Notes under the pieces: generated by a model
What the model saw: the letters and a program-made list of their open reading frames with translations, nothing else
Databases searched by the model: none
What the model was told of the DNA's origin: nothing
Source: Arthrobacter sp. B3I4
Lineage (GTDB): Bacteria > Actinomycetota > Actinomycetes > Actinomycetales > Micrococcaceae
Direction of reading: 5' to 3'
Assembly (NCBI RefSeq): GCF_030816855.1
Contig: NZ_JAUSYK010000001.1
Span: 868,001-932,000 of the forward strand
Length of the DNA: 64,000 nucleotides
Part shown: one piece after another, positions 38,196-46,469 of the stretch
Layout of the letters: each line of letters begins with the position of its first letter
How positions within the stretch are numbered: position 1 is the first letter of the stretch
Program-made: the position numbers and the translations under genes

Positions 38196-39092
38196 ATGAA
38201 CTCCGCCGGACGCTTTGCCCCCAGCCCCTCCGGTGAGCTCCACGTGGGCAACCTTCGTACCGCCCTTCTTGCCTGGTTTTTCGCCCGCTCCACCGGCCGC
38301 CGCTTTCTCCTGCGGGTGGAGGATCTGGACCGGGCCCGCGCCGGTGCCGAGGCCGAGCAGCTCCGCGACCTGGCCGCCATCGGCGTCACCTGGGACGGCG
38401 GCGTCGTTCGTCAGACGGATCGCGAGCATCTCTACACGGCGGCGATCGGGCGGTTGACCGAGGCGGGGCTGACGTACGAATGCTTCTGCACCCGGCGTGA
38501 AATCCAGGAGGCGCCGTCAGCGCCGCATGCCCCTCAGGGCGCCTATCCGGGGACGTGCCGGAACTTGACTGCCGCGGAACGTGCCGCCAAACGTTCGCTC
38601 CGCCCCGCAGCCCTGCGGCTTCGCTCGGCCGTCTCCGAAGTGACCGTGGAGGACCTCCTGCACGGTAGCTTTACCGGGGCGGTGGATGACTTTGTGCTGC
38701 GCCGCAACGACGGGGTGACCGCCTACAACCTGGCCGTGGTGGTCGACGACGCGGCCCAGGGGATCGACCAGGTGGTGCGGGGCGACGACCTGCTGCCATC
38801 CACCCCGCGGCAAGCATACCTGGCCTCGCTGCTGCATATTCCAGTTCCGGAATATGCGCATGTGCCCCTTGTTTTCAACGCCGACGGAGCCCGGCTGGCC
38901 AAGCGGGACGGCGCGGTCACGCTCGCCGACCTCGCCGGCGCTGGCATAGGCGTGGACCGGGTACGCGATGCGCTGCTGGTCTCGCTCGGGTTGCCGCCGG
39001 GGCCCCTGCAGGCCGCGCTTGCTGTCTTCGATCCGGCGGCACTGCCGCGGAGGCCGTGGGTATGGCCGGGGCTGGCCGAGCCCGGCGCGTAG
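38196..39092 (+). CDS. gluQ: Glutamyl-Q tRNA(Asp) synthetase
   Basis: Truncated GluRS-like enzyme that glutamylates the queuosine base of tRNA(Asp). 298 residues with the catalytic domain only, no anticodon-binding part. HIGH-type motif in FAPSPSGELHVGNLRTALL, zinc ligands C96, C98, Y117 and C121 (CFC...YPGTC), and the KMSK-equivalent LAKRDG (235-239). Arg/Asp-rich ending. The HD protein starts nine bases later and may be co-transcribed. Confidence 0.93.
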   Translation: MNSAGRFAPSPSGELHVGNLRTALLAWFFARSTGRRFLLRVEDLDRARAGAEAEQLRDLAAIGVTWDGGVVRQTDREHLYTAAIGRLTEAGLTYECFCTRREIQEAPSAPHAPQGAYPGTCRNLTAAERAAKRSLRPAALRLRSAVSEVTVEDLLHGSFTGAVDDFVLRRNDGVTAYNLAVVVDDAAQGIDQVVRGDDLLPSTPRQAYLASLLHIPVPEYAHVPLVFNADGARLAKRDGAVTLADLAGAGIGVDRVRDALLVSLGLPPGPLQAALAVFDPAALPRRPWVWPGLAEPGA

Positions 39093-39101
39093 GCTGGAAC
39101 C

Positions 39102-39713
39102 ATGTCACAACCAGAATTTGAAGAGGCGCGCGCGGCCGGGCGCGGGTTCACCGTCGAGACCGCCAAGGTCCTGGCCGAGGTGGCCCACAACCGGCAGAAG
39201 GACAAGCTCAAACGGCCCTACCGCGAGCACGTGCTCGCCGTCGGAGACGCGCTAGCCGACTTCGACGACGACGTCCGCATCGCCGGCTACCTGCACGACA
39301 TCGCCGAGGACACCCCGATGACCCGGCAGGCGCTGCTGGATATGGGCGTTTCCGAGCGGGCGGCGGACATTATCGAGCGGGTCACGAAGCGCCTGCACGA
39401 AAATCCTGACGATTACCAGGCCGGCATCCGCTACATTGCCGAGGATCACGACGCGACGCTGGTCAAGATCGCGGACAACGCACACAACTCCCTGCCGGAA
39501 CGGGTCAGGGCGCTGGTCGAGAAGTGGCCGGACAAGCCGCCGGTCACCCGCTACGCCGAGGCCCGGCCGGTGCTCTACGCCGCCGTCCCGGTGGAGGAGA
39601 CCCGCAAAATCCTGGCCCGGATCAACCCTTGGCTGCTGGAGGAACTCGACGACCAGCTCGACGAGGCGGACGACACCGATTACGAGAACCTGTCCTACGA
39701 CAGCGCGCCCTGA
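39102..39713 (+). CDS. HD-domain protein resembling small (p)ppGpp hydrolases (MESH1-like)
   Basis: 203 residues with a complete HD metal site: H43, H65-D66 and D125 (YREHVL, YLHDIAEDTP, VKIADNAHNSL). The LHDxxEDTP and KxADxxHN forms are those of the SpoT/Rel hydrolase domain and the stand-alone MESH1 hydrolases, so it probably cleaves (p)ppGpp or a related nucleotide. No synthetase domain is attached, and the C-terminal 60 residues are acidic. It follows gluQ by nine bases. Alternative: a general HD phosphohydrolase. Confidence 0.72.
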   Translation: MSQPEFEEARAAGRGFTVETAKVLAEVAHNRQKDKLKRPYREHVLAVGDALADFDDDVRIAGYLHDIAEDTPMTRQALLDMGVSERAADIIERVTKRLHENPDDYQAGIRYIAEDHDATLVKIADNAHNSLPERVRALVEKWPDKPPVTRYAEARPVLYAAVPVEETRKILARINPWLLEELDDQLDEADDTDYENLSYDSAP

Positions 39714-39720
39714 CTGCCGC

Positions 39721-41037
39721 TTAGACCCGGCCGAGCAGGTCGATGTCCTCGAGGAACTGCTGGTGGACTTCATCGCTGACCGTGGTCCGCGTGTCCGCGA
39801 TCGCATCAAGATAGTCCTGGGTCACAGGTCCCTTCCGCACCGACTCCCGGAGGGACACCTGTCCGCCGGAAGCGGCTCCGCCGTCGTCGTAAACGGCTTT
39901 CTCCAATGCCCGCTGGGAGGCGCTGCGGGCAGCGTACTCGATGTCCGCGGGAGAGAAGCCCTCGGTACGCTCCACCAGGAGCTCCACGTCGACATCGTCG
40001 ACCACGGTGGCCGGGATAAAGCGCTGCCACATCGCTTCGCGGGCCAGACGGTCCGGCAGTCCGATCGGAATGACGTAGTCGAAGCGGCCGTGGCGGAGAA
40101 AAGCCGAGTCCAGGGCGCGGATGAAGTTTGTGGCGCAGACCAGCAGCCGACCGGGCTGTTCGCGGAACGCCGGGATTATTTTCAGCAGTTCGTTGGTGAC
40201 GCCCTGCAGCGGAGAAGGCGGGTCCCCGGCGCGCTGGGAGGCAATCTCTTCCACCTCGTCGATGAAGACGACGGCGTGTTCCAGCTCGGCGATCTCAAGG
40301 AACGTCTCCCGCAGCGCACCGGCCAGGCCCAGCGGGTCCGCGGCCAGCCGGGACGGGAAGACCTCGACGAAGGGCCATTCCAGCCGGGAGGCAATCGCCT
40401 TGGCGAAGGTCGTCTTGCCGGTACCGGGCGGGCCGAACAGCACGACAGCGCGCGGCGGGACCACACCGTACTCGTCAGCGAGGTCCGCCTCCGCCAGCGG
40501 CAGCACGAGGCGGCGCTCCAGGAGTTCCTTTTCGTTGCGCATCCCGGCGACGTTTTCCCAGAGGTCGCGGGCCAGGATCCGGCCGCCGAGCTGGCTGAGC
40601 GGTTCAAGTTCCTGGCGCTGCACCGGGATCTTGCGTTCGAAGTAGCGCAGGTTCTTCTTCAGTACGAAGCCCCGGCCCAGGAAGGCCTCGACGCGGGTCT
40701 CGGACTCCGGCATCAGTGCCGAGAGCTTGTTCAGCCCGTGCGGGGCCATCCGGTTTTCGACGGCGGCCAGTAGCGAGGTGCCAATTCCGCGGCCCCGGAA
40801 CTCGGGGAGGGTGGCCAGGAAAACGATCCAGCCCTGATCGTGCGCGGCCCGGCCGACGGCGGCACCGACGACCTGGTCGCCCTGCACCGCAACCACGGCG
40901 TGGTCCTTCTCGCACGAGGCGAGGACCTCGGAGAGCGCGTAGACCGGTTCGACGTTTGTGGCCTTGAGGGTTTCCCAGAGGTGCAGGATCCCGTCCAAGT
41001 CGGCCGAATGGAAATCCCTAATCCGCCAGTTGGTCAT
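39721..41037 (-). CDS. GNAT acetyltransferase fused to an AAA+ ATPase
   Basis: 438 residues in two domains. Residues 1-140 are a GNAT N-acetyltransferase with the acetyl-CoA loop RGRGIG (81-86) in LATLPEFRGRGIGTSLL. Residues 145-438 are a classic AAA domain: Walker A GPPGTGKT (202-209), Walker B VVFIDE (256-261), sensor-1 CATN (301-304) and the arginine region HGRFD (R318), then a helical lid. The combination suggests ATP-driven handling of a protein or complex together with acetylation, or acetylation sensed as a control input. I do not know a characterised member. It overlaps nothing and is convergent with the HD gene. Confidence 0.82.
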   Translation of the reverse strand: MTNWRIRDFHSADLDGILHLWETLKATNVEPVYALSEVLASCEKDHAVVAVQGDQVVGAAVGRAAHDQGWIVFLATLPEFRGRGIGTSLLAAVENRMAPHGLNKLSALMPESETRVEAFLGRGFVLKKNLRYFERKIPVQRQELEPLSQLGGRILARDLWENVAGMRNEKELLERRLVLPLAEADLADEYGVVPPRAVVLFGPPGTGKTTFAKAIASRLEWPFVEVFPSRLAADPLGLAGALRETFLEIAELEHAVVFIDEVEEIASQRAGDPPSPLQGVTNELLKIIPAFREQPGRLLVCATNFIRALDSAFLRHGRFDYVIPIGLPDRLAREAMWQRFIPATVVDDVDVELLVERTEGFSPADIEYAARSASQRALEKAVYDDGGAASGGQVSLRESVRKGPVTQDYLDAIADTRTTVSDEVHQQFLEDIDLLGRV

Positions 41038-41065
41038 AAGGTGTCTCCCGAGTGGTTCGTCGCTG

Positions 41066-41137
41066 AGCCGGATGGAACAGTTCCGTCAGCCTGGGCCGAC
41101 GGAACTGTTCCTCCGAGCTTAGGCGAACCATCCGGCT
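41066..41137. promoter_or_regulatory. Nested inverted repeats in the leader of the GNAT-AAA gene
   Basis: Inner arms GGAACAGTTCCGTC (41074-41087) and GACGGAACTGTTCC (41098-41111) are a perfect 14-bp match with a 10-base loop; GGAACAGTTCC is itself nearly palindromic. Outer arms AGCCGGATGG (41066-41075) and CCATCCGGCT (41128-41137) pair perfectly around it, sharing two bases with the inner stem. Located 29 bases from the GNAT-AAA start and 52 bases after the DUF305 stop, so it may be terminator, operator or leader structure. Confidence 0.55.
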
Positions 41138-41188
41138 GCCGTGCTTCCGTTACGGCGGCCGCCAGTTCGGGTCCCCGGCGGGGAAGGG

Positions 41189-41776
41189 TTAGAGCACGGC
41201 CAGCAAATCCTTCATTTCCTTGATCTCGTCCGCCTGCGACGCGGCGACGTCCTTGGCCAGCTTGATGGCCTCAGAATTATTGCCGCTTCGAACCTCGGTA
41301 TTGGCCATCTCCACGGCGCCCTCGTGGTGCGCGATCATCTGGGTCAGGAAAAGTTTCGCGGCTTCCGCGCCCGTGGCGGCGTCGAGTTTCCGAAGGTCAT
41401 CCTCACTCATCATGCCGGACATTGCATGGCCGCCCGGCATCTGGGTGGCTTCATTCCAGCTGTCCAGCCAGCTGGTCATCCGCTCGATCTCCGGTCCCTG
41501 GGCTGCCTTGATTCGGCCAGCCAAGGCCGTCACCCTTGCGTCGATGCCCTGCTTTTTGAGCATCATTTCGCTCATCTCGACGGCCTGGGCATGGTGTGGA
41601 ATCATTCCCTGCGCGAACATCGTGTCCGGGGCGTTGTGGTCGGCGGCTGTGGCTGCCGTGCTCGGACCCATGCTGTGGTCCATGCCCGGCATGGTGCTGC
41701 CGCCGGGGCTGGCGCAGCCAGCCAGGGTGAGAGCGGCAGCGAAAGCGGTCGCGGAAAGTGTCAGCGCTTTGTTCAT
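41189..41776 (-). CDS. DUF305 lipoprotein, probably metal-related
   Basis: 195 residues, exported: signal peptide with lipobox (LTLAGC, Cys at about 21), then a Met/His-rich linker (STMPGMDHSMGPS). The DUF305 four-helix fold contains two internal repeats, MFAQGMIPHHAQAVEMSEMM and LFLTQMIAHHEGAVEMANTE, each with HH and several Met residues. Such proteins often accompany copper genes, so a role in metal binding or transfer outside the cell is inferred. The DUF6153 gene lies 106 bases upstream on the same strand. Confidence 0.83.
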   Translation of the reverse strand: MNKALTLSATAFAAALTLAGCASPGGSTMPGMDHSMGPSTAATAADHNAPDTMFAQGMIPHHAQAVEMSEMMLKKQGIDARVTALAGRIKAAQGPEIERMTSWLDSWNEATQMPGGHAMSGMMSEDDLRKLDAATGAEAAKLFLTQMIAHHEGAVEMANTEVRSGNNSEAIKLAKDVAASQADEIKEMKDLLAVL

Positions 41777-41882
41777 GGTGGTTCTGTCCTTTAAAAATCC
41801 GGCTCATGCCGGCGTCGACGTGGGTCAGCAGCCGGTTGAGGGCTGCGGGCGCGGGCGGCGCCGAAGCGCGGCCCGACCGCCT

Positions 41883-42377
41883 CTACGTCCGGCTGATCGA
41901 CAAATCCCCGGGCGTGGGTGTGACTGGTGAGAATGCTACGGCTGGAGCCAGTTCCGTTGGCGGCGCGATGCGCTGGGCAGGTCGCAGGGCTGAGGCCGGC
42001 GGGGGAGCGGTCGGGGAAGCTCCCGGTGGTGCAGGCGTGCAGGACGTGTGCGCGGTGGTCTGGCCGTCGCACTCACCGCCGCAGAAGCACGACGGCGATG
42101 CCGGGATGTCGGAGGACTCTTTGTGGACCGCAAAGCCCGGGCCGTAAACAGCCGCATGGGACGACACAGGGTGAACCGCGGCTGAGTGCCCTGAGGCGGT
42201 TTGGCTCGGGTCTGCGGCCTTGGCCTGGGCGGCCAGGTGCGAAGGTGACGGGTGGACGGCGTGAGAACCCGCCAGTACATGCATGCCCAGGAAGCCAGCC
42301 AGCACGGCGAGGACGGCCGCCAGGAGCGCAGTCCGAAGCAGGGCGGCAGCCATGCCCCGGTTGCCTCGCGTGGCCAT
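41883..42377 (-). CDS. DUF6153-like exported protein with a His-rich and Cys-rich region
   Basis: 164 residues. N-terminal hydrophobic span (LLRTALLAAVLAVLAGFLGM), a His/Ser/Ala-rich stretch (HAVHPSPSHLAAQ, HSAAVHPVSSHAAVY), and a cysteine cluster (SCFCGGECDGQTTAHTSC), then a Pro/Ala tail. This layout is that of the DUF6153 family, often found beside DUF305 genes. The ATG at 42377 with GGAAGGA upstream is chosen; a longer frame extends into the lactate dehydrogenase gene. Metal handling is inferred from residues and neighbour only. Confidence 0.7.
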   Translation of the reverse strand: MATRGNRGMAAALLRTALLAAVLAVLAGFLGMHVLAGSHAVHPSPSHLAAQAKAADPSQTASGHSAAVHPVSSHAAVYGPGFAVHKESSDIPASPSCFCGGECDGQTTAHTSCTPAPPGASPTAPPPASALRPAQRIAPPTELAPAVAFSPVTPTPGDLSISRT

Positions 42378-42501
42378 GTCCTTCCCCTTCCTGTCCGGTG
42401 TGCCGCATTTCAGGCTACCGGGTTCAACGGTGGTGCCGGTCATCGCGTTCCGCGGGTTCCTGCGGTTGGTTCCCTGACCCGGCCCCCTCGAACCGGCTGA
42501 G

Positions 42502-43458
42502 TCAGATCCCGAGGGAGGCGAGGCTCTGCCGAAGCGTTTCCGCGCAGTGGTGGAGCGAGGCCACTTCGCCCTCGTCCATCGGCGTCTCCAGCACTGCGCG
42601 CACACCGCCGCTGCCCACGACGCTGGGCAGGGACAGCGCCACACCGTCGATCCCGAACTGCCCGGCTAGCACCGTTGACACCGGCAGCACCGCGTTCTCG
42701 GCCCGCAGCAGCGCCTCCACGATCCGGGCGCCCGAGAGTCCTATCGCGTAGTTCGTCGCACCTTTGCCGGCGATCACCTTGTAAGCGGCACGGGTAACCT
42801 CGCGGGCCGTCGCGGCGAGGGAGCCGGGCGTGAAGAGACGCTCGCCGTTGACCTTCCAGTCCCGGATCGGCACCGGACCGATGGTCGCGCCGGACCACAC
42901 CGGAAACTCGGTGTCACCGTGCTCGCCGACCATGCTGGCGTGGACACTGCTGACCGCCACTTCCGCCTGGCGTGCCAAAAGCCAGCGCAGCCGCGAGGTA
43001 TCCAGCACGGTCCCGGACGAGAAGACCCGCGACGCGGGCAGCCCGGTGATCTTCTGCGCGGCGACGGTCAGGACGTCACAGGGGTTGGTGACCAGGACGT
43101 AGACCGCGTCCGGTGCGTGGTTCAGCAGCCGGGGCATGAGGTCTTCGAGGATGCGGATGTTGGTGCCGGCCAGGTCCAGCCGGGTCTGGCCGGGTGCCTG
43201 CTTGGCCCCCGCCGTGATGACAACGACGTCGGCGCCCTCGGTGACGCTGATGTCCCCGCCGCCGTTGACGGTCGCCGCCGCCGCGGTGAACTGGGTGCCA
43301 TGGGCCAGGTCCAGGACCTCCGCCCCCGCCTTGGCCGCGTCCACGTCGAAGAGCGCGACGTGGCTCGCCGAGCCGCGGATCAGGGCGGCGTAGGCCAGGG
43401 AAGTGCCCACACTGCCGGCGCCGACGATGGCGAGCTTGGAACCGGAAGGTCCCGACAT
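42502..43458 (-). CDS. ldh: L-lactate dehydrogenase
   Basis: NADH-dependent interconversion of pyruvate and lactate. 318 residues with [12 protein letters not shown] as the nucleotide fold. Active-site set: Q87 (lactate rather than malate specificity), R93 ([11 protein letters not shown]), D153 and R156 (LDTSRLR), and the proton-relay H180 ([13 protein letters not shown]). The 43477-44094 gene lies 18 bases upstream on the same strand, so they may be co-transcribed. Start ATG at 43458 follows GGGAG. Confidence 0.94.
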   Translation of the reverse strand: MSGPSGSKLAIVGAGSVGTSLAYAALIRGSASHVALFDVDAAKAGAEVLDLAHGTQFTAAAATVNGGGDISVTEGADVVVITAGAKQAPGQTRLDLAGTNIRILEDLMPRLLNHAPDAVYVLVTNPCDVLTVAAQKITGLPASRVFSSGTVLDTSRLRWLLARQAEVAVSSVHASMVGEHGDTEFPVWSGATIGPVPIRDWKVNGERLFTPGSLAATAREVTRAAYKVIAGKGATNYAIGLSGARIVEALLRAENAVLPVSTVLAGQFGIDGVALSLPSVVGSGGVRAVLETPMDEGEVASLHHCAETLRQSLASLGI

Positions 43459-43476
43459 GCGTCGCTCCCTATTCCC

Positions 43477-44094
43477 CTAGAGGTGCTGGATGCCCGCCCG
43501 CTGCATCGCGTCCTTATAAACCGCGATGTTCTTGGCAAGGAGCTCCTCCTGCTTGGCCGCGGAGACTGCAAAGGCGCGGCCGCCGAGGGCGGTGGCTTTG
43601 TAGATCTTCACGCCGCGGTTCTTCAGCGAGGAGTGGTAGGTCTTTTCGAAGAGCGTCAGGAACGCATGAGCGTCGGCGCCGTGGGCGATGATCGCGGAGG
43701 TGCGCTTATTGATCTTCATGAACTGGCGGAAGGGACGCAAGCCGTCGGTCTTCTCCTGGACATTCAGGGCGGAGGGGAGCTCGGGATCGCGGACCCACGG
43801 GTAGGCGTTCCACGGCATCACGTAGCGCGGATCGAGCTCAACGGCCTCGTAGATGGACGTGGCCCGGCGTGCGGCTTCGTCGTCATTGAAGTGGGAGACG
43901 AAGCCCGACTCGGTGCCCTTGCCGGGCGCTATATGGAGGCTGACGATCCGGCACTCGTCCTCATCATGGACGGGGTCGATGTATGGGACCACAGATCCCG
44001 GCTTCTTTTCCATCAGTTCGTCGCAAAGCTGCGTCACCGCGGCGATGTTCGGTTCCTGCAGCAGGGTCTTCTTTTCGTCCCAGTCAATCGTCAC
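43477..44094 (-). CDS. Uracil-DNA-glycosylase-superfamily-like protein
   Basis: 205 residues. The order of motifs resembles the UDG fold: a strand ending LHIAPGKGTESGFVSHFNDD, then VMPWNAYPWV (compare the WNxxPW of actinobacterial UDG-like proteins), and a late TYHSSLKNRG where the catalytic H-P-S loop of the family lies. The usual acidic residue of the water-activating loop is not obvious, so the activity is uncertain. It could be a base-excision enzyme with altered specificity or an inactive relative. Upstream of ldh by 18 bases. Confidence 0.5.
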   Translation of the reverse strand: MTIDWDEKKTLLQEPNIAAVTQLCDELMEKKPGSVVPYIDPVHDEDECRIVSLHIAPGKGTESGFVSHFNDDEAARRATSIYEAVELDPRYVMPWNAYPWVRDPELPSALNVQEKTDGLRPFRQFMKINKRTSAIIAHGADAHAFLTLFEKTYHSSLKNRGVKIYKATALGGRAFAVSAAKQEELLAKNIAVYKDAMQRAGIQHL

Positions 44095-44442
44095 GATTTC
44101 TCCCTCAGCACTCGGCGTCCAGAATCAGGCGTCTTCTTCCACTCTACGCTCATGAGTTGGAGCGCGTTTTCGGAGGGCGCGGAAGAGTCGGCAGCCCCCT
44201 AGCCGGAGTCCCTAGCCCGGAAGTACGCTTATAAGGCCTGCAGGTGACCATCTGATTTGCTCGGGTCGTTCGGGACGTTCAGTCGTCCGGGCCAGCTCAT
44301 AGCGAGATCGCGAAGGTACCTGCAGGCCCTGTGTCTGAGGCCGCGACCGGACGGAATACCGCGAACTCGGGGGCTCTGTCTGCACCACGGCTGCGGACGT
44401 TGGTTAGCTGGGCAGCGCCGAACCTCTGCGACACTGTCGCTC
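44095..44442. other. 348-base intergenic region with a spaced inverted repeat
   Basis: GGCCTGCAGGT (44235-44245) and ACCTGCAGGCC (44318-44328) are exact 11-bp inverted copies 72 bases apart. Between them no frame or RNA gene is recognised. They sit between a minus-strand gene and the first GIY-YIG-like gene, at the left edge of what may be an acquired island; they could be remnants of an insertion or simply promoter structure. Confidence 0.4.
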
Positions 44443-44952
44443 ATGAACTTCGACAAAAAGTCACTCATTGCCGCTGGCTTCACCGGCTTCCGTTCGTTTG
44501 CGGAGCTCGAACTGAGCCAAATTCCGCAAGGGCCAGGTGTCTATGCGGTACTGATGCCGGAGGGCTTTGTTCCACGATTCTTAGTGACAAGCGCTGGCGG
44601 CCGATTCAAAGGCAAAGACCCCTCCCTTAGTAAGGCTGCCTTGTCTGCTGAGTGGATCGGTGGTGCTGACGTCCTCTACATCGGCAAGGCAGGTGCCGGT
44701 AAGGCTGGAAGACGCGGTCTGCGCAAAAGGATTCAGGAATTCGCGGATTTTAGCCGCGGTCTCCCGGTGGGCCACTGGGGAGGCAGGTTGCTCTGGCAGC
44801 TCGCGGATTCCCAAGCGTTGGTGATTGCCTGGATGGAGCTTCCGCCGAACCTAGTAGACGCGACGGAAGCTCGGTACCACGCGGAGTTCGTGGCGTTACA
44901 CGGTCGGCTTCCCTTTGCCAACCTTGTTCAAGTACGGAGCACATCCAGGTGA
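44443..44952 (+). CDS. GIY-YIG-like endonuclease-fold protein, copy 1
   Basis: 169 residues. The GIY-YIG skeleton is readable: GVY (32-34) in [15 protein letters not shown] (79-81) in [10 protein letters not shown], Arg in GLRKRIQEF (R94/R96), and the terminal E148...N160 ([15 protein letters not shown]), where family members carry the metal-binding Glu and an Asn. An insertion of about 40 residues separates the GVY and YIG motifs. ATG at 44443 without a strong ribosome site. The last 25 bases overlap the opposite-strand DUF222-HNH gene. About half identical by eye to the gene at 46470-46994. Confidence 0.65.
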   Translation: MNFDKKSLIAAGFTGFRSFAELELSQIPQGPGVYAVLMPEGFVPRFLVTSAGGRFKGKDPSLSKAALSAEWIGGADVLYIGKAGAGKAGRRGLRKRIQEFADFSRGLPVGHWGGRLLWQLADSQALVIAWMELPPNLVDATEARYHAEFVALHGRLPFANLVQVRSTSR

Positions 44953-46370
44953 CCCTGCCCCGCTGAATTGCCTCTCAGCTGCGTCAATCTCCGCGCTTTT
45001 GCCTTGCGTCGCAGTTCTCGCCGCTGGCGGAATGCCGCCGCCGACGTATACGCCGTTTCCGGTAGCGGTGGCGCGGTGGAGTAGTAGGTGTGCCCGGTTG
45101 GGGTGGTGAGTTCCATCGTGTGCCGGCCGGGTCCGGGTCTGGGTTGCGCGCTCCAGCCGGGGGTTTCTTTGGTGTGGTTGCAGGCTTCGCAGAGTCCGGC
45201 GCCGTTGCTGGCGGTGGTCGGTCCGTCGTTGTGCCAGGGGATGATGTGGTCCAGGTGCCGGATGGGGGCGTCGCAGTAGGGTGTGCGGCAGGTGTCGTCG
45301 CGGGTTTGGATGAACCGGCGCAGTCCGGGCGGGAAGATGCGGGCGCGGGAGTCCATGGCGACCAGGTCCCCGGTCCCGGGGGCGGTGTAGAGCCGCCGGA
45401 CCCAAGTCGCGAAGGCCGGATCGTCCCTGCTGGGGCCCGGGCTGCCGGTGCCGGGCTCCGTGCCGGCGGCCGGTCCGTTGAGTAGTTCCCGGGCCCAGCC
45501 GGCGGGGACGATGCCGTAGCCGGGGAGCCGGGCGGGTTCGCTGTCGGCTTGAAGGAGGGTGCGGTCGGTCATGACGAGTTGGATTTCGACTCCGTTGATC
45601 CCGCCGGGTGTGCCGGTGGTGCGTTCGACGAGGGTGTCGGCCATCAGCTGGCCGCGGGTGCGGGGGTCTCCGCCGGAGCGGAGGGTGTCGGCGTGCCGGG
45701 TGAGGGCCGCGTACATGGCGACGCCCTGGCCCACGGGCAGCAGGGCGGTGAGGTAGCACATGGTGTCCGGTGCCGGGCGGAGGCTGATGCGGCGTTCGGT
45801 CGCGGCGTGCGCGGCGCGCTGGGTGACGGAGCGGGGGTCGCGGCGGTAGGCGGCGGCGCGGGCTGCGGCGGTGATGGCCCGGTCCCCGGCGCCGTCGAAG
45901 GTGCCGGTGTCGGGGGCGAGTTCTTCGTCCACGGCGGTCCGGTCGGCCGCGGGCAGGCAGGCGGTTTCCCGGACCAGGACGGAGGCGCGCCATTCGTTCA
46001 GGTGCCCTGTTTCCAGGGCGGTGAGGGTGTGCGGCATTTCGGTGACGAGGGCTTTCGCCAGGCCCAGGAGCCGGCCGCCTTTGGCCGGGGACTCCCGCCG
46101 GGCCAGGGCGATTTGCGCCGCGATCCCGGTCCCGAGCTGGTCGGCGGGGATCCCGGCGGCGGCTTGTTCACGCCGCTGGGCCAGGTCAAACGCGACCGCG
46201 AGCCGGGCCTGACGGGCAGCCAAAGCTGACTTTTCGTCCTCCAGGGCGCGGATCTCCGCAATCAGCGCGGCCGAGTCTGCCGAAAGCGGGCGGCGCACCG
46301 CGATCTGCGCTGCGTCCGCGTCCGTCTTCGCTGACATCCCGCCCACTTCGGGCTCCCGCTTGCCGTCCAT
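44928..46370 (-). CDS. HNH endonuclease with DUF222 domain
   Basis: 480 residues of the actinobacterial DUF222-HNH (13E12-repeat-like) type. The N-terminal half is the Ala/Arg-rich DUF222 domain (about 35-300). The HNH module is near residues 355-405: zinc pair CRTPYC, then HLDHIIPW (H372, D374, H375) and the second pair CEAC with the closing N and H of [11 protein letters not shown]. Multi-copy in many Arthrobacter and Mycobacterium genomes; biological role uncertain, often linked with mobile DNA. Two paralogous GIY-YIG-like genes flank it, the left one overlapping its 3' end. Confidence 0.9.
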   Translation of the reverse strand: MDGKREPEVGGMSAKTDADAAQIAVRRPLSADSAALIAEIRALEDEKSALAARQARLAVAFDLAQRREQAAAGIPADQLGTGIAAQIALARRESPAKGGRLLGLAKALVTEMPHTLTALETGHLNEWRASVLVRETACLPAADRTAVDEELAPDTGTFDGAGDRAITAAARAAAYRRDPRSVTQRAAHAATERRISLRPAPDTMCYLTALLPVGQGVAMYAALTRHADTLRSGGDPRTRGQLMADTLVERTTGTPGGINGVEIQLVMTDRTLLQADSEPARLPGYGIVPAGWARELLNGPAAGTEPGTGSPGPSRDDPAFATWVRRLYTAPGTGDLVAMDSRARIFPPGLRRFIQTRDDTCRTPYCDAPIRHLDHIIPWHNDGPTTASNGAGLCEACNHTKETPGWSAQPRPGPGRHTMELTTPTGHTYYSTAPPLPETAYTSAAAFRQRRELRRKAKARRLTQLRGNSAGQGHLDVLRT

Positions 46371-46469
46371 GGAAACACGCTATCGGGCACCGCTGACAAT
46401 ATTGGTCGGTCGCCAGGGAACGGTGAATCCGTAAGCTTTAGGGAACGTCCGCCTTAGCCGAGGAACCCC

